Assembly: GCA_900642245.1 (NCBI GenBank)
Contig: CAAAJI010000123.1
Coordinates: forward strand, 1-64,000
DNA: 64,000 bases
Source: Fragilaria radians
Lineage: Eukaryota; Bacillariophyta; Fragilariophyceae; Fragilariales; Fragilariaceae
Reading direction: 5' to 3'
Both the position numbers and the translations under genes were made by a program. Below the pieces are notes generated by a model that ran no database searches, was not told where the DNA came from, and saw only the letters and a program-made list of their open reading frames with translations. Positions 12,661 to 23,522 of this stretch are shown here, piece after piece. The stretch's first letter is position 1. Every line of letters starts with the position of its first letter.

Positions 12661-13712
12661 TTGATTGGATACGGTGCTGGATTTTATAATGATACATTCT
12701 ATTTATAAACAGTATTTAATATGCACTAATTTTAACTAGTGAATAATTCATCATAGTTCAAGTTGTGGTAGGTAAGTAGTAGGATAGTAACTTCCCATAG
12801 CTAGATGATTAAATATTAGTGTATTTTGTTTCTACTATTATTTACTTTTCACTAACGGTACAACACGTCTCCTTGTACCAGTACACACTCACATCTCCTA
12901 GTTTAATATTTAATTATTAAGCTGTTATTGTTTACAACCTATACACTCTCAAGCACGGGGACAATCAAATATTGTCATTATTTGATGAAATGCGCATCGC
13001 AAATTTCCGCATTTCTTTGCCATCACTGTGCTGTTGTTTATAACTATCATACCATCCGACATTATTACATGCGTTCATCAGTGGTGCATTAGTGGCATGT
13101 CATGCAAGTATCATTAATCCACATTTTCCTTTGGATTTCATTTTTACAGTCAATGAATCCATACATGTCTCACCACTTTTTATATACAGCTTGATTCTTC
13201 ATCATCAATTTCACGCAGTTAAAATTCACACCTAATCCAGTTTACATCCTTATTGTCGGGAAAGAAGGACAAGTTCGATTATTTGTTGGCATACATTTAA
13301 ATTCTAAAGAAACGCTCATGATTTAACAACCGTTTTGCATAGTTTTAGAGTAAATTGTGTAACTTCTTAACTGTTAACGCATCAGAATTCTAAACAACAT
13401 TGAGAGTCAAAATGGTTGGAAATTCAATTATTTCTATTGGTATAGGATAACACAGGCATGATGTCAGCAAGGAATGGGGACAAGAAGGCAAAGAAGATAT
13501 CAGGTGGAAGGAGGTTTTCCCAAAGAGTCATTAACCATTGAAAAAGAAATAAAAGTAGTATAATCAATGGAACAGGAAGGTCATTGCAAAGTAGGTTTAA
13601 ATGTCGAAAGAGTTCGCAAAGAGTGAATTTAAGGTTAATTTGTTGTGTAGCTCGATTTCATGGCTTGGAGGAGTTGTATCTTTGAGTGTCCTTATTTTGT
13701 ATATCCCATACT

Positions 13713-14492
13713 ATGAGCGGTTTGGAGGATAAGGGGGATGCAACAAGAGAGACAATGCTAACCAAAAAGGATGTCATCGCAACTGAATATTGGAAAGTGG
13801 GAAAGAATGCTCTTAATCAGTTGTTGGATTGTGCTCCTAAGGCTTGGAAAGGAGTACACGCTGCAGATTATGAATACGAACTGAAAGTTGCCAAATCCTT
13901 GGCACTTCCGTTTGCTTACGGCGCGGTTGCATCGATGCTGACATTCGTGTCATTTCGTCTTGGGCAAAATCCAGCAGTTCAAAGATATCTAGAAACGATA
14001 AAGAATCGATATTTCCCTACTATATTCCAAAATCCACACACGAAGTCGACATCCCATCAAAAAGTCAAAGAATGGAAATCATATTCGGAAAGACTTGTGG
14101 AAGAGCGAAGCTCCAAAGTAGATGACTCATTTCAGATGATTCAAGACGTTCTGTTGAGTATAGCCGTTGGAATGTCCATCACTGGGTTGACTACAGACGT
14201 CAGTCGACTTCAAACAGCGTTAGAAGTCTTTCCCCTTCTTCCTGGACGGAGTGCGGTGGCGAAACTAGTTTGTCCGGATATGATTCAGTTGTACAATCGT
14301 GTAGACCCATCTGTATGGGAAAATTTGGGTAAAAAGGATGAAACGTTGATAAGTTTGCAGGCTATAGTAAAGCATTGTCATTTACGCGAAAATGCCAAGA
14401 GACGTATAATCCTATCAAAAGATGATCGATTGGAAGATGACGATGATGATGATGTCGTGATTCCACATCCTGGAATTTCTTTATCGGATTAA
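13713..14492 (+). CDS. unknown protein with one or two membrane segments
   Basis: An intronless frame of 259 residues from ATG 13713 (MSGLEDKGD). The frame is open slightly upstream but lacks another ATG. I do not recognise the family. It has a likely membrane segment at residues 62-84 (LALPFAYGAVASMLTFVSF), a basic linker, and a second moderately hydrophobic segment at about 145-162 (VLLSIAVGMSITGL). It ends in a strongly acidic tail with seven consecutive Asp followed by VVIPHPGISLSD. Codon use and length suggest a real gene. It converges on the REX1-domain gene with 227 bp between stops. The segments could place it in an organelle or ER membrane, but no targeting signal is obvious. Confidence 0.7.
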   Translation: MSGLEDKGDATRETMLTKKDVIATEYWKVGKNALNQLLDCAPKAWKGVHAADYEYELKVAKSLALPFAYGAVASMLTFVSFRLGQNPAVQRYLETIKNRYFPTIFQNPHTKSTSHQKVKEWKSYSERLVEERSSKVDDSFQMIQDVLLSIAVGMSITGLTTDVSRLQTALEVFPLLPGRSAVAKLVCPDMIQLYNRVDPSVWENLGKKDETLISLQAIVKHCHLRENAKRRIILSKDDRLEDDDDDDVVIPHPGISLSD

Positions 14493-14719
14493 TTTGTGAA
14501 TGAACATTACTTTATTCAAATACATTACAAAGTCAAAGCCAGGCTCTTGTTCAAACATGATGATCACCCGCAATCTACTTTGATTTAACATCAGCGAAAT
14601 GAATAAGTGTAAATGAGAATAAGCAAACGTTACTACTTATTTTATCCAAATACCTTTGAGTAACATTCTTGAAATGGATAAGCTTTCATCTTACATCAGC
14701 GAGAAACTAAGCAATCGTA

Positions 14720-15833
14720 TCAATCTACTATCGCGTATCGAATTTCATCCAAGATCTCATTGATATCCCGTACACATACATCGATTCGTGATCGCAACGA
14801 TGAAATTTCGTCTTGTAGCAGTTGTAAGATCTTATCTTCTTTATTCTCACAGTCATCGTCGTCATCTTGAACAGCATCATTGGAATCATTACACATCAAT
14901 TTCGATCGTTGCTGTTGTAATTGGTAAAGCCGAATCTTTTCCAAGTGAAGTGCAGCAGTCATTTGAAGCTTTTCCTTTTCACGAATCTGTAGTTTTCCAA
15001 TCCAATCCGACAAATCTGGACGAGAATGTCTGACATCTTGTAGAATATTTTGAATGGTAATCAAAGTTTCGCTTATGAAAGAAAATGACGCAGTGGCCTT
15101 TGTGCAATACGAAGGATACAAAGTAAGGGATTTTGTCCGAAGGACCCGATCAAGATCTCTTTTTCATCATTGAATTGGACAAATAGTATTGGGGGAAAGA
15201 GAATGTAAAAATGAGTGATCATGCGTATTTGAGGAGAACTCACGAAAGAAATAATGTATTCATGATTTAAAGGATAGATCTAACGCTGTCTGAAACAAAA
15301 AGTATTAAATCAAAACGTACAAATTGTATTATTACTTACTCATCAAATTCCCGATATGCTTCGACACGTTTACCTTGACCATCCAAAACTGTAGCCACAA
15401 GTTCCTCGACAGACATGGCCACAAATTGAGATTGTAGAATCGCCTGTCGTTCTTTTCGTTCCAATTGAATGTCTTGATGTTGCTTTTCCAGCGATTCCTT
15501 TAAATCCTCATAACTGGTAGTGGTTTCGTGAATGTCAATAACCTGTCCTAAATTCTTCACATCGGAAGCTGCATTTTCAGTGCTGTAACAGAAAAGATTG
15601 GAATCCATCTGCTTTTGTTCATTGTTCTGCTGCAAATTGTTTTTCGTAATGTAATGACATTGTGATGATAAACAAGGACACGAATTAGCACGGTATCCTT
15701 GTGAAGCAGCAGAACCATCAGAATCACCAGCAGAAACATCGTTCGTATTCGATCGCATCGACAAGACTTCTAGCGCCTTATGAAAGTCAATCCCATTGTT
15801 ATTGCCATTGGTCGAGTTGATAGAGGACCTCAT
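14720..15833 (-). CDS. REX1 DNA-repair-domain (REX1BD-like) protein
   Basis: Two exons on the minus strand, 15833-15340 and 15158-14720, joined by a 181-bp phase-2 GT-AG intron, give 310 residues. The low-complexity N-terminus (~110 residues, Asn/Ser/Gln-rich) is followed by a charged helix. The conserved block starts MSVEELVATVLDGQGKRVEA, crosses the intron at YREFDE, and continues with a DLDRVL segment, LYPSYCTKATASF and LQIREKEKLQMTAALHLEK. This order matches the REX1 DNA-repair domain known from Chlamydomonas REX1 and animal REX1BD. The molecular activity of that family is not defined. The splice was chosen because it restores this block exactly; the nearer acceptor at about 15299 leads to a stop. 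A coiled coil follows to the C-terminus. Confidence 0.85.
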
Positions 15834-15939
15834 GGTTGTGTTAGTTTTAATCTTTTTATACCATAGTATCGAAAGTTCGTGACTGTTCGAAAAAAAATTG
15901 TGTTGTTCTGAAGCTCTTGCTCATTTTCGGCATTTTCAA

Positions 15940-16460
15940 TTCTTATTTTTTTACTAGTTGCTTTGCTCCACAGAGTTAATTATTTTCCATATCTTTGAAT
16001 TTTTACATTTCCAGTAATAATTATGACAAAGATTTTTATTGTTATTTGTGAACCTAGAAATTGCAGGTCATACAATCTGATACATGACACAATATTTAAG
16101 TATTACTACTTGACTTAACATGCCATTTCAACATCACAGAAATTAAAGTAAATTATACCATTGATATAGCATTGGAATTAAGAAGGTGTAAAGGAAGTAA
16201 TTTCTTTTTTTCTTATTCAAACTATGGCTTAAAGATACATTTTTGCTTTTGCTTGCGCCTTTGTTGTAGAAGTTATTGGTGCTGCTGTTATTGTGACGTC
16301 AATGATTGTTGGTGAAAAAATCAAAATAAAGCTGTCGGTGCAAAGTTAATATTGTTGTTCTATTCATTTTGTAAAATGTATTCTTTACTTGTTTGGCAGT
16401 TTAAAAAATGAGGCAAATGAAGGATTAATACAATCAGAATCATCCCAAAGACACAACGAG
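15940..16460 (+). repeat. tandem duplication, copy 1
   Basis: This segment aligns with 16830-17410 in the same orientation. Shared landmarks in order are ACTAGT plus GCTTTGCT, CATTTCCAG, GAAATTGCAGG/GAATTTGCAGG, CAATATTTAAGT, GTGTAAAG, the GCTGCTGTTATTG run and CATCCCAAAGA/CATTCCAAAGA. The copies are clearly diverged. In one frame both encode a similar hydrophobic stretch (copy 1: FVVEVIGAAVIVTSMIVG), but in both copies that frame is closed upstream by a stop. Confidence 0.7.
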
Positions 16461-16829
16461 ATAATTGATCCATACGAGTAATGCCTTTTTAACCAATCAT
16501 AATAAGAGTTAAGATTAAGAATCACAAAAGATCTTTTTCCTCAATTTAAAGGAATAGTCTCATTTAGAAATATCCACATTTCAGTTGCATTTGAATGAAA
16601 ATTGCATTAAATATTCTACAGTTACAATTGAAAGTGTTGACAACATTCTAGTTTATAATTCTTGATGAAAGTAGGATGGAATAACTATATTACTTCCCAA
16701 TAATTAAATCAGGTGTACCGGATGAATTTGCTATATCCCTATTGATTTTAGTCACTCACTCTGTAAACTCTGTAGTCACGTTCTCGAGTATTACAGTACT
16801 AATAAAACGCACAAGATGTGAACCTTTTT

Positions 16830-17410
16830 AGTAGTAGGACTAGTCGTTGGCGCTTGCTTTGCTACGCAAAGTTTGATTATTTTACACAAGATCATGATAG
16901 ACAATTCAGAATGATGTACCTTTGAATTTCTGTTCATACATTTCCAGCAGTAGTAACGACGGCATGTGTTTTCGTGAATGCGATTAGAATTTGCAGGTTG
17001 TACACTTTAATACATTATACAATATTTAAGTTTAATCCTGGATCCAACATGGCATTGGTATCTTAAAATGTATTCATACTTACAGAACTGTCTGTGTGAT
17101 TAAGTAAAAAACCATTGATTTCACATTGACATCAGGAAAGTGTAAAGTTGGACATGTTACTTTTTATCCTAATTATCACTATGGTTTGAAATCTTATTTT
17201 AGCTGTTGTGTGTGCTGTTGTTGCAGAAGTCGTTACTGCTGCTGTTATTGGATCCTCAATGATTATTGCTGTTGTTGCAAAGTAAAAGCTGTAGTGAGGA
17301 AATCAATTTTTTCTGTTAACTTTGTCTGTGTATTCTTACTTTGCATTAAAGTTAAAGAAGTTGAGACATCCAAAGTGTTATCATAAGAAGAGTCATTCCA
17401 AAGAGATACA
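16830..17410 (+). repeat. tandem duplication, copy 2
   Basis: Second copy of the segment at 15940-16460. The corresponding hydrophobic frame reads VVAEVVTAAVIGSSMIIAVV and ends at a stop. A different frame here gives an 86-codon cysteine-rich frame (17126-17386), a by-product of TGC/TGT-rich sequence, which I do not call a gene. The unit may be an old duplicated small gene, an RNA gene or a non-coding repeat. Confidence 0.7.
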
Positions 17411-17522
17411 ACAATACTACTCATCCATGTGATAATTCTGATTGGCCCTTAATCATTAAACTTTCGATAAAGATGCATTTTCATGAGGAATATGGTTAGC
17501 TATATCCCTAGTATTATTTTTA

Positions 17523-17577
17523 GGCGCGCCTCTCTACCCACTTGTGAATATGCAGAAGGGTTAGGCATAGAGGCGCC
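17523..17577. other. GC-rich imperfect hairpin upstream of the monooxygenase gene
   Basis: GGCGCGCCTCT at 17523-17533 pairs with AGAGGCGCC at 17569-17577 with a 2-nt bulge. The inner arms CTACCC and GGGTTAG extend the stem, leaving a loop of about 17 nt. It stands out from AT-rich surroundings, about 360 bp upstream of the monooxygenase start. It could be a regulatory RNA hairpin or a repeat end. Confidence 0.5.
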
Positions 17578-17939
17578 GGCTAATGGCTAAGTAGTGTACA
17601 TAAGAATTGGGATGTGGTTCTCACTCGCTATTCAAATAGCATTCCAATGTCTAATTACCATTAATTACAAGAGCTAGCCAAAGACATGGTTTAATTTTAG
17701 GTTTTCTGGTTGATTATTGGCATAGTAGTACAAGCTTGAATCTTGCAAACGATCGAATGATGATATCGCATGTACGAGCATATTAGAATATAATAGGAAA
17801 TCGTTTTTTCCAAAGTATTTGTACTAATTCCAGCTGACTCGATTATGGTTATAATAACATCGCCAGATTTCCCGCGCCTTTGAAATGCGACTTACACCGA
17901 CTTTCATAATTTCAGTCAGCAAAATTCAAACTCGTAAAC

Positions 17940-19753
17940 ATGCCAGACTCCGTCGCTGTAATCGGTTGCGGTCCAGGAGGAATGTTTTTCTGTCACGCTC
18001 TTGAGACAAAAAGAAAGGAGCTTCTTGATAGGGGAGAGCTGATTGATCGCCTTCCAAGAGTGACAGTTTTCGAAAGGGCAAGTGGTCCTGGAGGTGTATG
18101 GAGATCTGATAGAAATACTGTTTCCGACTTGCGAGAAGAAAAAAGGGAAACCGAGTTTGAATGTTCGGTTGAAAGATGTGGCACACAAATGGTAATTATG
18201 AATCTTTATTTTCGCATATATTTTTTCAGTCTCTCATGTTCCACACTCATTTTTCTTTGATTCTAAATTCACACCTGAAGTATGAAGCGCTTTGGACGAA
18301 CGGCCCCAAAGAAGGAATTGAGTTCTTTGACTACACATATGATGAGCATTTTGGTCGACAACTTCCTGTGTACATGCCACGTCATGCATTACTGGGATAC
18401 ATGATAGGACGTGTTATTAAGAATTGCCCTACTTTCTTCGAGAAATATGTCCAATTTAACCAATCTGTTTCTAAAGTTCATTATGACCAAAACGCTAAAA
18501 AATTCAGCATCACAGTTCGCGATATGCTCTCAGGAGTGACATCAACTCAATTTTTTGATAAGTGCATTTGGGCTGCCGGAGAAAATGGTATGCCTTTCAT
18601 TCCACAATCTCTGCTTAGAATCTTACACGATTTCCGCGGTAAGATTTGGCACTCGAGTGACGCAAATTCATTTGAAGATGATGTTCGAGGGAAGCAAGTG
18701 CTATTAATTGGAGGTAGCTATTCCGCGGAAGACCTTGCTCTAATGGCTTGTAAAATTGGCGTTAAGCGCGTTTACATCGTCTCAAGATCTGAGGACAATG
18801 CTGTCACCTGGACAAATAAATGGCCGGAGAATCGGGTCAAGTGCCTGAATTGTTTTTCGCCTATCAAAGTAATCAATGGTACTCAAATAGTTCTTGGTAG
18901 AACTAAAGAAGTTGCATATGACACATATGAGGAAATGCAAGGCGATGAAGTCGTCATAAAAGATATCGATACAATCATTCTTTGTACAGGATACTGTGGG
19001 CAGTATGGAATGTTAGAGCCAAAGTTATGCGGATGGGCATGCGATAGTGATAAAAGTCGAAAATCTTTTCCAGTACCCGATGACTGGGAAATGTTACCTA
19101 ATCCTATATCTAAAAGCATAGGCAATGTACCTCATCCTAGAGAGGGTCGTTGGTGTGGTAGCCTTGTGGTCCATCCCGAATTATATCGAGGAATATTGAT
19201 CGAAAACCCTAGCATGATGTTCTTGAGGAACGATAATGATGACAACTATCCAATCCTTGGTATTGATGCAAAAGCATGGCTATTGATGCAATTCTTAACT
19301 GGGGGACGAGAGATTCCATCCAAGAAAGAGATGGAGAAGCAGAATTTGGAACAAGCGCTTCATGAGATGAAAGCATTTCCGTATTGTCGTTACGCAATGG
19401 ACCCAACTTTCTTCAAACTATGGACTGAAGATGTAGATCCAGATTGGGAGCTTTGCGACGAAGCAGAGGCAACTCGCAATACGTACGAAATCATGGTAGT
19501 GGCACGAACACTTCGTGAGGCAGATCATCCGCTCGATATTGGGACAATTAATGGGCTGAATACTCTTGGCCAAAGGTTGCATGAGTACGGTCAAATGGAT
19601 TATGAAGGTCGCCAGTCCACGACAACTGATAAAACTTTTCGTGACATTCAAGATGTAGAAGAATTCAAATCAATTTTCACCGGAACTTCTAGTATTCCAT
19701 TGAAGAAGCCATGGATGGACATCCGAGAGCTAGAAGAAGATGATTACTTTTAA
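17940..19753 (+). CDS. flavin-containing monooxygenase (FMO family)
   Basis: Two exons, 17940-18191 and 18281-19753, with an 89-bp phase-0 intron, give 574 residues. The N-terminus has the FAD-binding GxGxxG (VIGCGPGGMF, residues 7-16) and ERASGPGGVW. The intron splits the conserved block ...QM/YEALWTNGPKEGIEFFDY, which confirms the junction. VYMPRHALLGYM, an FMO-type FRGKIWH (202-208) and the NADPH-binding LLIGGSYSAEDLA (225-237) follow, then a CTGY segment and NPSMMFLRN. FMOs use NADPH, FAD and O2 to oxygenate soft nucleophiles; the close relatives known to me act on amines or sulfur compounds. The substrate here is unknown; trimethylamine is a reasonable guess only. The protein is longer than many FMOs because of an acidic C-terminal extension. 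Confidence 0.92.
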
Positions 19754-20124
19754 AATGTTAAGCTGTTTTTAGGAAACATATGAAACTTAGTCTCCATCGC
19801 TTACAGCTAGGCAAGTGAATATCATTGTTGCCTTATCGATTGTTTGAGTAATTATTGTGGGCAAGCCATGAAAATAAAGTCCTTCGTATCAATCAACGGA
19901 TCATCTTGCAATATCAACACTTTCAAAAGTCCTAATTTCTTCTCCAAGGTTCTCAAAATAATTTATTAAACCCCTTTTTCCCATGAATATGCTTATTCCA
20001 ACCATAAAGCTAAGAAATGTTGCATGGTAAAAGATAAATTCCGTGAATGTATGAGATGAATGAGACTTTATTGTTTCTAAGAGATAATCATCAAAAAATG
20101 AAATTGACATCAAAGTAAGGTATT

Positions 20125-20509
20125 TTATGAAGGCTGTAACAGCATACGTTTACGGCGAACGTCCCAATTGTAAACTCAAGAAATGCAAACCTCAGAAGTA
20201 ATGATTTGGTTTCTTGTGAACTGTAGATCTAAAAGGACAATTCATGCAACTCCTTTTTTGCAAGGCTCAATTTATTGTCTAGCAATGCAATAGCTTCATC
20301 ATAGGTGTACTCTAGCATGACATTAGCGCCCAACTATAGATTAACAACCTTTGGCTCAGCCATATCTAATTCTGCTTTTGCGAAAATTGCGGCGGCGAGA
20401 GAGCATCGTGTCACAAGTGGCTCAGAATTGTCATGCGATTTAAGGTAATGAATTAGTGATATAGACTTTTCATGTTCTGGTATTTTCCCTTGTAGATGAG
20501 ACCCTAACG
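20125..20509 (-). pseudogene. prefoldin subunit 3 pseudogene, 3' portion
   Basis: The minus-strand translation is unmistakably prefoldin subunit 3 (VBP1/PFDN3): LQGKIPEHEKSISLIHYLKS, then LGANVMLEYTYDEAIALLD, NQIITSEV and VYNWDVRRKR, ending at TAA 20127-20125. A TAG at 20336-20334 replaces the Trp that precedes LGANVML, a TGA at 20178-20176 replaces the Arg before VYNWDV, and a frameshift lies between them. It starts after an acceptor-like GTGCAG at 20510. The 5' portion is 8.4 kb away at 28879-29004, beyond a stack of retroelements. About seven residues and part of an intron between the halves are missing. Prefoldin is a chaperone for nascent actin and tubulin; this copy cannot make it. Confidence 0.88.
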
Positions 20510-20544
20510 CTGCACATGAGAAATAATAGAATGAAAAATTCATT

Positions 20545-21053
20545 GAAAGTAGGCAGAGTCTTCAAATTGGAGACCAAGTAGTTAGTGCATTGATTCAAAA
20601 TCACTGTGTAGAGTTTCTTACATTCATTCTCAAGTTTCTGCTGATTATTGATGTACTGTGCAATCCTCAACTCATATATCTTCATCTCAATTGGATCAGA
20701 TCCGGTATATGGAGTAGCCTTCAAAAGCTCTGACTTGGTCATTTTGTCAACCATGGTCATGATCATGGCGCCCATATCATACTTTGTAGCCGCGTAAATA
20801 GACAACTTCTTCATATTGACTTCAAAGACACTTGCTTGTCTTTCATCCTCACAATCAAATACACATTCTTTCAAATCCTCACAATCCCTGAACTTGGGTT
20901 TCTTAAATGGGTTATTTCATCCCGTTTCCTTGAACTGACCGCCAAATCCGCGGTCCCTTCCATCTCCTGGAATCTTCTTTTTGAATGCCTTTGAATTGAC
21001 TGCCAACATATCCGTCACCTTTGCTTCTTGCTTGTAGTCAATAATTTTAGTAA
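20545..21053 (-). pseudogene. truncated gag of a second tandem Copia unit
   Basis: Nearly identical to 28062-28569: a leader, then a gag beginning MLAVNSKAFKKK, an in-frame TGA (20919-20917) in both copies, then KECVFDCEDERQASVFEVN and an alpha-helical charged region. It breaks off at about 20545, where prefoldin intron/exon sequence resumes. This is the 5' part of a second element that shares an LTR with the element to its right. Confidence 0.8.
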
Positions 21054-21362
21054 TGTTAGAGAAAGATCTTAATCTAAACCTAGAACAAGACTTCAAGCTG
21101 TTACAATTTTAGAACCACTAGATTACAAAATTATGATTATCTCGAACATCATTACCAAATCGTAATTCCTTCCACGACATTGTCATAATCCGTGTTTTGA
21201 AAAGTTGAGAGCACTTTCCACATGTTAAGACTTGGTATTGTGCTCGGTTTGAGCTACGGAACGACCAGTAAATTCCTGTCGGCGGCTGGTACACCACGTT
21301 GGATACTTTTCATCAAACGGTCATAAAGTGCGCACGGCGATAGATCAATGCGTATATCAACA
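21054..21362 (-). repeat. 309-bp LTR, shared between two Copia units
   Basis: Matches 28570-28878 at the same length with about half a dozen differences. It reads TGTTGATATACG... to ...CTCTAACA on the minus strand, and a purine-rich GAAGGAGTG abuts its right side, the expected 3' polypurine tract. On its left lies leader plus gag instead of flanking DNA, so it is the 3' LTR of one unit and the 5' LTR of the next. Confidence 0.88.
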
Positions 21363-21587
21363 CACTCCTTCAAAATGTATCAAATCATCCTTGTTTGATG
21401 TTTTCTCCCATGATCACACTTCTCAAATCAGAAAATCTCTTTCCCTAAATCGGTTTAGTGAAGAAGTACGCAATCATTTCTTCTGAAAGACAGTGAACAA
21501 TTTCGATTTCTCCAGCTTTGATTCTATACTTTATGAAGAAGTATCTGATGTTGATGTGGACATTTTGACACCCTGTGCCAATACAAA

Positions 21588-22393
21588 TTATCTAAACCAG
21601 ATGACTTGAGACATTGCATCATGGACTACAACTATTTCTGCTTCCGTCAAGCTTGGTGTATTCAGCTTCTGCTTCCTTGCCATGCTATACACAGATCCAA
21701 CACCCAATGACAAAGTTGCACCAGTCTCACTCCGTAATTCATATGTTCCTTTCCCCTTCTGCAATATGTTCACCCAGAGTGCAGGTATTCAGGCGTACTC
21801 CAAGGTTCAGTAATGAGCTGTGTAGACTTTCAAACTCGTTGTCTGCCAGACAGGTTTGTATAACAAAACCTCGTTTTTTGTATAGATTCACCAATCATTG
21901 CACGTTGCTCAGGATTAATTGTTTATCCTTACTTTCCAATTGATACACTCTCATGAACTGTATATCTCTTGAGGTAGTAATGAGGAATTGTATGCGGTCA
22001 ATGTTCATTATGTCCATTGACATTGTCACAATACAGTGTAGCTCTATAATGTCAGGAGGGACTTCTATATAATCGGTAACTACAATATCCAGGCATGTCC
22101 TTACAGTCTTTCCTTGAATACATCCTAACTCTTTTCCGAAAATTCTCTCTGCATGTTCCACATCTTTGATTGTAACATTTACGTTTTGAAGAAGACTATT
22201 CTTGATGCATATAGACCCGCCTGATTCATTTGAAAGGTCATTTCAAGTGTCTTCTTCTTGTTGGTCAACTTAAAACATCCTGGGGAATAAGTTACTTCAT
22301 GTCCCCTACACACTGCTTCCGGCATTGATATGATGTTGGCAATTGACTTTGAATTAAACCATATAGTACCATAATATGGTAAGTCTGCCTGTT
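21588..22393 (-). pseudogene. element A: integrase region fused to RNase H
   Basis: The minus-strand translation continues the protease frame after Copia-1: YYGTIWFNSKSIANIISMPE, then the pre-integrase segment AERIFGKELGCIQGKTVRTC and DYIEVPPDIIELH. Further on are DNEFESLH and LGEHIAEGERN. About 20 bases later the sequence is already RNase H (ELRSETGATLSLGVGSVY, LTEAEIVVVHDAMSQ). The integrase-to-RNase H junction near 21770 is a deletion of the RT domain. Several stops and a frameshift are present. Confidence 0.8.
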
Positions 22394-22398
22394 GATTG

Positions 22399-22573
22399 TG
22401 TCGGGAGTACTGTATAGTAGAGATACAGTTGGTTTTAAATTTCCGAACAGTATATTCTCAAATCTTTGTCGTGGCACATCTGATTCAGAATTTAGGGAAA
22501 TCTTTAGAGTAATTCTATTTTAGTCACAATCTATTTCTTTACGAATTAACAAAGTCTATCTAGTTATCTATCA
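22399..22573 (+). repeat. Copia-1 5' LTR
   Basis: 175 bp, TG...CA ends, matching 26946-27120. It is preceded by the GATTG duplication. The leader after it begins TACTTGCAAGTAGCC; I could not assign the primer tRNA. Confidence 0.93.
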
Positions 22574-22658
22574 TACTTGCAAGTAGCCTCGAAGATAGCA
22601 GAAATCGGGGATTGGTCAAACAAAAGAAAGTAAGTTATAGGAGAATTAAAGGAGTAGC

Positions 22659-23522
22659 ATGAGCGATGATATCATCAGAATGAACCCAGGCAGCATCTCG
22701 GTGTTTGACGGCGATCACAGCAAGTTTCAGCTATGGTGGCGCAAGTTTAAAGCATATGGATATTTAGCCGGATTTGGAGATGCAGTAGGAGAGCAAATGG
22801 ATCAAAACCTTCCAGAGTCCTATACAACTCCAATTGATACCGGAACAGAAGAAGGAAAACTTCAGAAGCTTGCCAAGAAACAAAATGAGATGGCAATGTC
22901 TTGTTTCACAATGGCTTTCATGACGGATGGAATCATGGGGCTTGTGAGCAAGGCGGTAACAAAAGACTGGCCTGGAGGTTTGGCGTATCTTGTAGTCCAA
23001 GGTCTAATGAAGAAGTATAGACCGGTGGATACAATTTCTAAGGTAGAAATGCGACAGCAACTCAATTGCATAACAATGAAAAAGGGGTCTGATCACGCTC
23101 TATTGTTTGAACAACTCAGTGCCATTGAAGAGAAGTTTATGGCTCCAGGGGACAAAATCAATGAAGCGGACCTCATAGCAATTGTGTTGGATGTTGCGCC
23201 GGATGAATACCAATTGGTATTAACGGCTGTACAGAGTTCAAAAGGGTTGGCACTTACCTTATCCGACCTTGAAGTTGTAATGCAACAACATTACAGACAA
23301 TTGAGTAGATCAAAGATTCAGAAAAGCAGCAGAGAAGTTGGTGAAGTATTACTTGGTGCATTCCATGGAGAATGCTTTTATTGTGGAAAGAGCGGACATC
23401 AAGCCAACCAATGTCCGTCACGAGATGATGCTGATAATGGAAAGAAGAATACCAAACCCAACAAAAGTATTAAGAAGTGCATCAATTGCGGAAAATCAGG
23501 GCACAGAGCAATTAATTGTTGA
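22659..23522 (+). pseudogene. Copia-1 gag with two CCHC knuckles, ending at in-frame TGA
   Basis: ATG 22659 opens 287 codons with the Copia gag helical core (FDGDHSKFQLWWRKFKAYGY) and two CCHC knuckles, CFYCGKSGHQANQC and CINCGKSGHRAINC. The TGA at 23520-23522 directly follows the second knuckle. The same frame continues beyond it (HCEANKDKRPPGFK) into the protease, so TGA stands where related elements continue, probably a TGG Trp. It is a mutated Trp codon or, less likely, a readthrough stop. Confidence 0.85.

Larger units (their letters stand above)
11041..13712. other. gene-free region with decayed repeats
   Basis: AT-rich sequence full of broken frames. Two pieces are worth separate entries: a spliced-looking coding relic at 11520-11780 and an LTR-like piece at about 12545-12660. 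Around 11200-11330 there are short direct and inverted repeats of the AAGTGTTGAATCTAACACTT kind, as often seen in old LTRs. Nothing else is recognisable up to the next gene. Confidence 0.5.

Noticed and set aside
15299..15340. shorter intron in the REX1-domain gene using the acceptor near 15299
   Set aside because: It gives an immediate stop, whereas the acceptor at 15159 restores the conserved domain in frame.
17126..17386. cysteine-rich 86-codon frame that could look like a metallothionein
   Set aside because: The Cys come from a TGC/TGT-rich tract inside a duplicated repeat; the first copy does not keep the frame, and the better conserved frame between copies is a different one.
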